Positions 37,053 to 47,844 of a stretch of DNA of 64,000 nucleotides are shown here, piece by piece. The translations under genes were made by a program, and so were the position numbers. Position 1 is the stretch's first letter, and the number at the start of each line of letters is the position of its first letter. Origin of the DNA: Auanema rhodensis (taxonomy: Eukaryota > Nematoda > Chromadorea > Rhabditida > Rhabditidae); contig OZ059899.1 in the NCBI GenBank assembly GCA_964057225.1, positions 12,560,001-12,624,000 on the forward strand, given 5' to 3'. The notes under the pieces were generated by a model. It made no database searches. It was not told the origin of the DNA and was given only the letters and a program-made list of their open reading frames with translations.

Positions 37053-39133
37053 TCCAATTAATCAGAAGGAAAATGAGATTTTGAAATTGAGAAATAAATT
37101 TAATTAGTTAAATATTTATATATATATCTATATATCTAGATTAAGATTATCTAATATGTATGTAAGATAACAGGAAAAAGATGGACGGAAGACAAACGAA
37201 CGAAGAAGCTTCGGGACGACGATGCTGCCGAGAGATGTGAAGCCAAAGAACATCGCCGTGAATCGGATACATTACCTTATGTATCATCTCGTGTTAGTCC
37301 ATCTCAAATCTGCATCTGTTTCCGGTATTACAGAAGTCAAAGAACTTTAACTGATGTTATGATCACAAATATGTATCTATTGATAGAAAAAGTTGAAACA
37401 TTTCTTGTTTTTAAAGGAAAAAAGAAAATTGAAAAGTTTAATTCGAACTAAGATTTATAGAAACTTTAAAAAAAATATGTTTATCTATTTCTTTGAATAA
37501 AATACAATTAGAAGAGTGCATCAGTAACTTCTGATACTTTTCTTTAACTTTTTAATTTTTTTTTCAACAAAATAAAGAAAAAAAAGGAAATAGAGAGAAA
37601 AGATATAGAGGAAGAGAAAACAAAAGAAAAGTTCGTCCATATTTGAAAGATGAAAGACAGATTATTCAGAACAAAGCTAAAAGATTAAAGTTGGCAAAAG
37701 GCTTTTTCAATGTGTGTTAATTAGTTTTGACTTCTTTATTGTTTATCAGAGATTTTTTGGATACATTTTAAGAAAATGATATATACTGAATGCCAAAATT
37801 CAAGAAAATACAATTTAATTTGAAAGTAATTTGTATAATTTAAATAAAATTCTTTTTTTTTTTGAAAAAAAAAAAGAAAACATTGAGAGAGGGAGAGCGA
37901 GAGAAAGTGGGGGGGGGGGAGTTGGTTGCAGATTAAGAAAAATTGGGCTAATTTGAGCTGAAAAAAGATGTCAACCTTATACAGAGGGCAGAAGATAATT
38001 CGAAAGTACAACGTAGGGGATCGTACTAAAATGATTTCAGGTTTTGTGATTTGTGTTGCTGTTTAAGCAAGGCAAAAAAACGATCGAAAGAAGGTATAGA
38101 AGCCATGAATATGTGAATATGTGATAACCACCTACGCTTTCATCATCTTCAATTCCTATCTCTCTCCTCTCTCTCTCTATCTCTTTCTATCTCTCTCTCT
38201 CTCTCAATTTCCTCTCTATAGCTGATCTTCTTTTCTATATATCCTTTATCTCTTGATAGGTTTACCAAGAAAATCTTGTTTCATATAGCTCACCTTTGTT
38301 ATCAGAAGCCCTTTTATACTTTCTTGAATGTAATAACCGAATAAGCGAATGAGATATACATAGATCAACAGTTCACGCTGGTATCGAAGCCTCAAAAACT
38401 GCTAATTGATAGCAGTAGAAGCTACATACACATGTTATACCAAAAGACGAATATAAATGTGAATAGTCTATGTAAGCTCAACATAATTTTTGATGTTGAT
38501 GATGATGATGCACCCACATACATGAACATGCACCCAGTTCTTCCTCTTCGTCTTGTTCATGTGCAGGAATGTCATCACATGCTACATACATCTTTCTGAG
38601 CTTCATGTTCATTAAACTGATTTGTATCAAAATAAAGTTTGAGGGAAAGCCATATAACAAGCAATGATGACTTTTTTTGAATTTAAAGGATAAAGATGTA
38701 GGAGTAGAAGAAGAAGAAGTGAGTGATGAAGAAGAGGATGAGAAAGAAGTATTGGCCGAAAAAGATGAAATTAGGAATGTTTTTTAGCCCAAAATTGAAA
38801 TGTTTCCATGAAACTTCTGGTCAATATTAGCATGATTGAAGAAAGAAAATTTCGAAGAGTAATAGAAAATATATTGGAAACGATAACAGAGAAGTTGAAA
38901 AGAAAAAAAAGTTATTTTGTGCCATTTGCACACATAATGAAATCAGATAAAGCTGGGAAGCAGAAAATCCGCTTTCTCAGTTTTGAAATGCAGAAGGCAG
39001 TACTTAGCAAATGGATGAAGCGAAGTTTCAATTCTAATGAAAATTGAGACACAGAACGATTGAGTAGAAGAGAAGCATATACATACATATATGGAGAGAT
39101 GAGTAGAAAATGAGGGAATGAGAGATTGCATAA

Positions 39134-39191
<58 letters not shown>

Positions 39192-39686
39192 TGAATCAGA
39201 GAAAGATAGATAGAAAATGAAGAATTGTAAAGAGAGAGAGACAAGGATAGTGAATAAAGCTTGGAATGGTTCCATATTCACGTTTAGGACTTTGTTAGTA
39301 TAAAGCCATATATCAAATAAGATTGAGTTTTACGTAATCATGTTGAAATTAAATTAGTTAATTCAGTATAAACAAGAACGTTTTTTGTGCTTAAAATTAA
39401 CATTTTAAATGTTATTAAAAGGTTTTTTTTATTTGTAATTATGCCAAAGAATTCTACAGAAGTAGCATAGATATATGAGAGAGAGAGGAAGAGAGAGGGA
39501 GGGAGAGAGAGAGAAATGGCTAGAGAAGAAAAAAGTGGACGGGGGGAAAGAGGTTAATGATGAGAGAGAAGACAAATTTATTTTGAATATCTATGAATAT
39601 TTATCGAAAAACCCATAGTGAAACAGAGATTCAATAATTAATCTTTTAAAATAAAAAAGATATTAATGAGAGAGAGAGAGAACCCT

Positions 39687-39743
<57 letters not shown>

Positions 39744-40537
39744 GGGTAGAGGTGGGCGGGAAGAAGGAACAGAAATAAGTAAAAGAAGAAGAGATGACAC
39801 ACAGAAGTTCATAAGAAGTACAATAAGGAAATGGCAGAGCTATTTGTAGAAAAAAAAGTTTTTTTTCTGTTTTCATTTCACTCATTTTGATCTCAAAATT
39901 GAAGATAATATGCTGATTTGTATTTAAAACATAAGTTTATTTCCTATAAATAGTCTTGAAAAGAAAAAAAAGATATGAAGTGTGATGATGTGAAGTCTAT
40001 AGATTCCACTTGGACGGAAGAATAATTCATGAATTAAGCACGAGGTATGGAGGGTGAAAGAGGAAATATGATGAAATGATAACATAGATGTAGCTTAGAA
40101 CAGTTTTTTTGCAAGAGAAAAGCTCATATTTCACAGCTTTAAAGCATAAACTAGCAATATTATGTGGAATAGTGGATGAAAGTATATCAGACGGATTCAG
40201 ATGCCACGACACCAATATTAGGGAGGAAGGAAAGCTAGACAGCAGCTGATAGATGGAAATGAAGACGACAACGAATGAAGCTAAGAAGAATAAAAATGTG
40301 ACTATCGTTTACTAAAGGGTAAACGGAAAGAAGACGTCTAGAAGAGAAAATAAAGACTTCCTGTCATCCAAATAAGGAATAAGAGAGACAGAATGCTTGA
40401 AAAGACGAAAGAAATTAAAATCTGTCTCTTTCTTTCAACTTATTTGTGCTATTTCATTGTGTTTCATGTTCTTCTCCGCACTTCTTAGTTTTCCATATTT
40501 AAATTTCTCTCTTTCTCTCTCTCTTTCTCCCTCTGCA

Positions 40538-40581
<44 letters not shown>

Positions 40582-40662
40582 GCTCTCTCCCTTTCTCTTT
40601 CTTCATCTACCTGTTCATCTTTCTTCATCTACCTGTTCATCTTTCTACCTCTATACTTCTAA

Positions 40663-40717
<55 letters not shown>

Positions 40718-40976
40718 AGGGTTCTCTCTATAACTTATTTTCATCTGCTATAACTGCCTTGTACCCTATGCGAAGAAGAGGAGTCGTTTTAGTTTTATTT
40801 TCTAGTATTGCTTTAGTTTCTCTTGTTTTTCTTTCTATTATAATTAAACAAATATCTCGATATGCATTTATAATATAATATTATAATAATGTATAGTATA
40901 TAAGATATATACAGATGTATCTAATGTAGATGAAACAATTCTTCTCTCTCCCTCTCTTTATACTCCTTCCCCCCTT

Positions 40977-41019
<43 letters not shown>

Positions 41020-43352
41020 GTATTTCTTTAGAAATTGTTGAAATGAGCTTAGAAGAATGAGATAAAAAAGTAAAAAAAGTTGAAAAGAATGATGAGACAA
41101 GAAGAGGTCGAATACATTCATTCTCTGCTCTTCTTTTCTCTTTTTTTTTCAAAAGTATATTGCTTGAACTGAAAAGAAAAAAAAAGATTTTTGATCATTT
41201 CCTTTTTTTTTCTTTTATTTCTTAAAAATGCATCGCCATGAAAGTAACTTATATCATTACCATTCTACTTTTAAAGTATTCAATGATGAATACCATCACG
41301 ACAGATTACCAAGCGGAAGAAGGTTGATAGAAAAGGAGAAAGAAAGACAGAAAGGAATTGCAGGAGAAGCAATGATAACGATAAAATGTATGTGTCTATA
41401 TGTGAGAGAGAAAGGAAAGAAAGAGAGAAAGAGAGAAAGAGAGAAAGAGAGAAAGAGAGAGACAACCGTTCGTTGTTCTGCTACATCAAGAAATGAGAAA
41501 CTGTTTACGTGAAGCATTGGAATTGCTCACGTAAAATGAGAATATTTATGTAATTAGAATACAAATGAAAATATGTTTTAATCTTTAATATTTTGTTCTT
41601 CTCAAAAGAAAAATATGAATACATACATCTATATGCATATACATACATATAGTATAATATATATATTTGATATATTATAGATGAAGTATTCAACATGAGA
41701 GTATTGTGTTCTAATGCTTTTGTCTTTTTAAAATTTTTCATTATAGAGAGCATTTAAGACTTAAAGTTTAAAAAAAAAGATATAACATCACAAAAACATT
41801 GAAACTATTATCAATTTTTTCAATCAAAGTAACCAACGTAGACATTGTGCTGGAGGTAATTGCTCATTTCTACTTCATATCACGGGGGAGGGGAGGGCGC
41901 AACGCAATGTCCAAAAGCTGCAACTCATTAAGCTTTTGAATATAATCAGATGGTTTCAGCTTCAGGCATTTGAGCTTCAATTGTAGCATACAATCTTTAG
42001 GATCTTTTGAGCAAAATAGAGAAAAAAAGGTTTTTTTTTCTTTTTTTTCCGGTTCTTATTTCATCAATTTCATTTTGTCTTCAGTTCATCTTCAGAGAAG
42101 AACATTTCAGTTGCAGCAGAAGCAGAAGCAGTAGCACAAGCTGAACTAGAAGCAGTAATAGAATAGAATATTCAGGAATGTTCAGTTTTTGTTGGAAAAC
42201 TTACTTCCTGTTCAAAAAAAAGTTTTTTTTTGAATTTGAAAATCTCTGTTAAAACATTAGAAAATCGTAATTGTGATCGTGTTCATTAAACATATTTCAA
42301 TAAAATCATATGTATAACTACTATATAGTAAAAGAATATTTTATTAATTAATTGTACTCAATCAATTTCATTTGTATTTGATTAATTAGCAAAAATTTGA
42401 GATGAAAAGAAGACAAAAAAAAAGAAAAAAAAGATGAAGATGTAGGGATTGAGGTAAAAGACAGAATCTGAAGTTCATTTCTTGATGTAAAAAACCATTT
42501 TCACGCTGTGATTTCATTATATAAATCAAAAAAGCATTAATTTCAACGTTGATTGAGGTATTTCTATACCCCCTCTCTCTTTATCTCTACCTCTCTCTCT
42601 TCCAATCTCTCTCGATCTCAATCTATCTTTCTCTCTCTCGATCCCTCTTTCTCTCTCTCTCTTCTTCAATCTCAATCCCTCCCTCTCAATCTCTCTCTCT
42701 CATAATCTAATTCAAGAAAAGGTATAGATATGAAAAGTATAAAAGGGATTATATGAACTATGCCGATAATAACACTTGATACTTGACTATATGGGTCTGA
42801 TAAGACAAACGGGGAGAGAGTGAGGATCTATGTCTAGTCGGCTATAAGCAAGCATGAATGAAACTGGAAGGTTTCGAAGAGCAATAGCCGTAAAGATAGG
42901 CAACATTCCGAGAGGTTATTTGGTGGTCGCTTGTTCTATTTGGTATATGAAGACTAAAGAGAAAGAGTGGTTATGGTGTTGATGGTGGTGATGGTGGGTG
43001 TAAAAGGGTAGTGCTTTGACTTATATGGTTATGTTTGTGCGCCACTTAACACAAATGCCCTGAGGCGATAAAACGACTGTTGTTAATATAACGAAAGAAG
43101 TATAATGTTTCTTTCAAATATTGAAATTTTGTTTTTTTGTCCAAAAATTCAGGAAAAGCGACCAAATGAATGAATAAAGTATTTGCCAGTTACACTTATT
43201 AATCAATTTCTAATATATTTTAATGGCATAGTTAATAGCCAAAAATAGCAGAAAAATCACATATTTCGTGAAACAATTGCTATTCCAGTTACTACAGGAC
43301 TTCAAGATAATACGTATTATGAGACTTTTTAGTTCTAATTCAGGTGAAAGAG

Positions 43353-43421
<69 letters not shown>

Positions 43422-43445
43422 CGGAGACAGAGAGAGAGACAGAGA
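34020..43445. repeat. Further GA/CT tracts of the desert
   Basis: GA tracts at about 34022-34112, 35626-35655, 36994-37049, 39138-39186, 39669-39740, 41403-41461 and 43352-43443. CT tracts at about 38158-38205, 40509-40716, 40979-41015 and 42571-42703. Lengths are about 30-90 bp of near-perfect dinucleotide each. Confidence 0.85.
35016..35190. mobile_element. MITE-like element with 27-bp terminal inverted repeats, TA-flanked
   Basis: Left end 35016-35042 (CAGTCGTGTGCGATGAAAGT, then GGGACAC) and right end 35164-35190 are inverted repeats matching at 23 of 27 positions. A TA dinucleotide abuts each end (35014-35015 and 35191-35192), as expected for Tc1/mariner-type target duplication. The element is 175 bp with no transposase, so it would be non-autonomous. 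A short CT run lies just inside the right repeat. The superfamily is inferred from the TA flanks and CAG ends. Confidence 0.8.
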
Positions 43446-44242
43446 ATGGATGACGAATTCAAATTGGAAGAAAAAATGAAAAAAAAAGGAACAACGATAA
43501 AAAAAAGAAAGAGAAGAGGAAAAAGACCAGAAAGAAGACGAATTAGAAGCAGCAGGGTTTCATCACAGTCAATCGTGCTCGAAGCTTTTTAAGTTGAATT
43601 TCAAGTTGGGCAAGTTGGATGTTTAACGACGAGCTTTGAGCCGCATTTTTTGAATAAAAAATTTGAGTTGCAAGTCACATACGACTTGTTTCAGAACTGA
43701 ACTTTATATAATTTGAAAGAGATTAAAAGAAGCCAAAAAAAATAGTGAAAGATAGAATAATTTTTATAAAAATAAACAGAAGACATGAGACAATTTGCTG
43801 GTTTTTCGTTAAAATTTTGGTAAAACTGAGCTGCTAGAATGAGATAATGAACCTAATTTAGTTAGTGTTCCAATCCATTCCAATTCAGTGCTTTGGTCCA
43901 ATCCTTCCATATTATGTTTGTATGTCGTTTTTCAAGCCTTATAACATGTAATTGAATTAAAATTTCTTGTAAAACTCATCTGAAACTACTGATTTTCAAC
44001 AAAATTTGTTAGAAACTTTCATTTTTTGCAGCAATAGCAGCATTATATAACCTTATAATGAATATTTGAATACTCTTAATTGGCCTAACCTAGTTCCTTA
44101 TATCGGACTATCCCTCCACCTATTCGTACAGACTCTCAACCTTTCTGACCTTTCAACCTGACCATCATCATCATGTTCAGCAATACTTTTGCTATTAACC
44201 TCTACTGACTCTATTGAAATCCGGTCATTCAAATCAATATTA

Positions 44243-45741
44243 ATGAATGACGTTCCAACGAACATTCCTCAGTTCAACATACACATATCCGACAATTCGG
44301 AAGCTCAGATGTCTAGAAAGAAGAATCTCAATCGATTATCCAGGTTGTTTTTAAGGTTTCTTGAGTCTTTTTTTGGATAAAACTTAAAATTTAGTCTGCA
44401 AGCTCATCTTATTCCCATTTCAAATACAGTAGCAGCTGGTGAGTTATTGCGTTTAGTTGTATTCATTCAACAACCTAATACATCAAACCATGCTTCCATT
44501 GATTCGATAGTTGTTTACTTTTATGGAATTTTGGAATTTTATGATCAGTTTGAGGTAATGTCAAGATTTTTTGTTTTTTCTCTCAAAATTCTCTTGAAAC
44601 TTAAGCATTGTAGGAATTACATATACGCAAAATAGCAGAGGCCACACGTTTTTTATCAATTAATGATTTTTCATCACCAAATAATTCAAAAGAAAAGCAA
44701 ATTAATACAAGGTTTTTCAAACTTTAATCATAAAAACTTATCGATAAAACTTCATGTTCAGCTTGCTTATTCCAACCAATGCTCCAACTATATTTGATAG
44801 TGGTTATACATTCGCTTTAATGAAATCAGTTAATTACTATACAGAGGTTTAGAAATTCTTTTTTTCTTCAGTAATCTTTTGTAAAAGATCAATCAATGTC
44901 TTTCAGATCCAGGTATTAACTGCAGGTGAAACATACACGGATCGCAAGCAAATATACATATTAAAACCAAAATACTCAATATTCACCACATTAGATGTGA
45001 GCTTAGTTGGTATTTGAAGATCTAATAGTAGCATTATAGCAACCTTTTCCAACTTTTCATACTAGCTTAAAAGTAAATAATTTATCTCATCCAAGTGGTA
45101 AGATAGTAGGAACTTTAAAAATTCCCTCGTAAGCATTTCTTCATATTACTTTCCTCCTTTCAAATCAAAATTTCAGCCAAAATGTTAAGTTCGGACAAGT
45201 TTTGCCATGTTCAGTTACAATTTTGAATTGTTTCCGTAAAATTAAAGCTGAACTTCGGCTTGTTGAAAAGGTAGGTAAATCAATTTTGACACGTTTTGAA
45301 AACTAATGTTTGTTTAGATTCTTCGTATAGATGATCGACCTCCAAAATCTCATCTTTTCACAAAAATTGTAATTATATCGAAACGAATAACATCTCAAAA
45401 GGTTTTCATAACCTCCTGTTACATAAGGCGTTTCAGCTTTTCCCTTCTTTTTAGGTAGAGGATACAGCATGGGTTGATGATAATCTGGATATTTGGATTC
45501 CAGATGAATCTTGGCGATACAAGCTACCTGGAACTATAAGTTTAGGAGTATATCTTCAATTGAAGTAATCATAACTACTTGATGAATTTTTAATTTTTTA
45601 ATTTCCAAATTCAGAATACACGTCTTCATGTCATCAAGTACGATCGCTGAATGTCCTGTCTTCCTGCATACACCTGAGAAGATGAGTCATTTGGATCAAG
45701 AAGACATCAGCCATTCAAATCATTCATATGAATTCAAATAA
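44243..45741 (+). CDS. RGP1: Arrestin-fold protein, RGP1-like (Rab6A-GEF complex partner 2)
   Basis: Exons 44243-44343, 44395-44554, 44614-44711, 44762-44846, 44907-44996, 45040-45128, 45177-45270, 45318-45401, 45455-45564 and 45615-45741 give 345 aa. Introns are 43-65 nt, some with weak donors. The start of the N lobe, LQAHLIPISNTVAAGELLRLVVFI, has the arrestin strand-and-GE pattern. A second lobe begins LKVNNLSHPSGKIVGTLKI, then FGQVLPCSVTILN. The N(L/I)S-xxx-GK(I/V)-G and (F/Y)-(K/R)-(F/L)-G-(Q/E) pattern resembles the C-lobe of RGP1. In yeast and human, RGP1 pairs with RIC1 to activate Ypt6/Rab6 at the Golgi. The start is uncertain: ATG 44243 follows an acceptor at 44180 (GTTCAG), but the frame is open to that acceptor and reads ILLLLTSTDS, which could be a spliced signal-like N-terminus. 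Another arrestin-domain protein is the alternative. Confidence 0.66.
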
Positions 45742-45800
45742 TCCAAAGTTTAAGTTTGTAATTCAACTTACAATAAAGAAAAGATTCATTCACTCTCTTC
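45742..45800 (+). terminator. RGP1-like 3' end with AATAAA signal
   Basis: An AATAAA hexamer lies about 30 nt after the stop at 45739-45741, within ACAATAAAGAAAAG at about 45770-45783. This fits a very short 3'UTR. The next open frame starts within 60 nt, as in nematode operons, though no second gene is proven. Confidence 0.4.
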
Positions 45801-46302
45801 ATGTCGACCCCTATATTGCTTTCGATTGGCTTTCTCTTTGTTGCGAATACCGGAAGAACAGTTGGCGATGGCCCTGTAAGCTGTCATCTTGTCAGTTTGT
45901 TCTTCAAGCAGTACATCAGAAATCTCGACAATCAGAATGCCGTTTGTGTCTTGTTCGAGATGCTTCAAAAAGACAAAAACGATTCTTGCTATTGTTGCTT
46001 TCGATGAAAAATTGAAACAAACAGTCTGCCGACCATCAGACAACAGTCCATCCGTCAGTCAGCCCATCTACAGAAGTCCAATCTCATGTCCGATGAACAA
46101 AAATATAAATAGAATTGAAATTCTTACATCAACAGGTTACATATATGCATTGTATACAAAGCATAAATCAAATATTGGTCATTGGCGTTTGGAAGAGAAC
46201 AAGAGAAGAAGCTCACTAATCATGCCATTGTCATTTCAACTGTACTTTTCGATTTTTCTCATTGTTTTCAGATTATTTCATCAAGAGTTTTTATACTTAT
46301 AA
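45801..46302 (+). other. Ambiguous small ORFs downstream of RGP1-like gene
   Basis: Three frames are open here. ATG 45801 starts a 68-aa frame beginning with a signal-like MSTPILLSIGFLFVANTG. A second + frame runs to 46302 and ends in a hydrophobic segment (FQLYFSIFLIVFRLF) after several cysteines; its first ATG is at 45937. A minus-strand frame of 85 codons covers 46043-45786. I found no splice choice that joins the signal-like start to the membrane-like end in phase. It could be a small surface-protein gene, a 3'UTR or noise. Confidence 0.3.
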
Positions 46303-47813
46303 GAAGAAAAAACTGTTATTTTACAAAAGAAGAAAAGAATAATTGAATAAGTTTAATCTGAAGTCAAATGGTCAAGTATAAAGTTTTTGAAACAGAGTCT
46401 ATATGAGAACACAAAGAACATGAAGCTGTTGACCTAAAACCAGCCCTGCTAGTTCACGTCAAGCAGATCGTTTTTCATCTGAAATTCATTCTGATTCTTG
46501 ATTTAATTATGATAAACAATAAGATTTTAAAACTTTAATTCTCATCATTTTCGTTTGAAAAGCTTTTTTCGTCTTTTTTTTTTTCAAAGTAAAATAGGAT
46601 GAGTTTTGACCTTCAAACATGACATACAGCAGTCTAAGGTTTATAAGATGTGTAACACATGGCTTTCATGTCTCTTTTGGTAATAATAAAAGGTGTGAGA
46701 AAGATCAAAACGTTTAAATCATTGAATATTTGAAAAAAAAATTATATTTAGAGAATAGTTGAAAAGGAATTATATATAGTATTCAATAGATTATTGTATG
46801 AAAATGGATGGAAAATATCTAAAGAGAGAGAGAGAGGGAGAGAGAGATAGGGGGGGGGGGGGGGGGGATACTGGTCAATAAACAATTGAAAATGAAGTTT
46901 ATTTTTATTATATGTAATATAGTAAAGTATATGAACAAATGTAATTAAAACAAAATTACAGAGAAGAGGGAGGAAGAGAGAGAGAGAGAGAGAGAGAGAG
47001 TGAGAGAGAGAGAAGCGAGTTGTAAGAAGAGAGAGGAAAGAAAGATATAGATTGAAACAACAACCGAAACTTCAGGCCAAAAATTATAAAAAATAACAAC
47101 TTCAAATTGATTTATTAGTTTTGTAAACTAGCGAAATGTTTTAAATTTAAAAAAAAAAAGCATCGTAGACAAGATATTGCTTCGAGGGTGGTCGATTACT
47201 GCATAGTTGTTGCTTGTGTCTTCATTTTCTTTCATCTTTTCCGCTTGCATGATCTTCTTTTTTTATAAAATATACCAATATCTGTAGGTGTCCACTAGCT
47301 TTCGTCGTTACATCAGGCACTACTGTCATCATCATCGTTGTCGTCGTCGTCGCCGTCATCATGTTATAGTCCAATCAACGTACTCATCTCGTCAGAATCC
47401 ATTAATATCCTCAACATTGAGCTAATGTGCCTGTCGTATCGTCATTCATATAGACTATAATTCATTCATCATAGCCATCTTTGGACTTGTTTTGGTGTCG
47501 TCATCAAGCATCTTTCTAACTTTTCACTGATTTCTACCATTTTTATTCGGCTCAATAGGTAATGTCTCGGTTTTTTTCTGCGCTTTTTCAACATTTTCTT
47601 TCAAAAAATTGTCTTTTCCTAATCTTCTACATGCCACATGTCACAAACAGTCTATATAATCTTGTCGATCCAATTAAAAGGATAACGAATACTGGGAAAA
47701 AGTGCGAATTGGATGTGGACAAGACGGGTGCCTAATCTCGTGTCCTTGATAGAATAGTAGAATTTCTGTAATCTGCTGAACGTAAGTTTTCAACTTAATG
47801 AGATATCTATTCT

Positions 47814-47844
<31 letters not shown>

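Noticed and set aside
38696-38790. Acidic frame DKDVGVEEEEVSDEEEDEKE
   Set aside because: Short GAA/GAT-rich stretch without splice partners; similar runs occur throughout the purine-rich desert.
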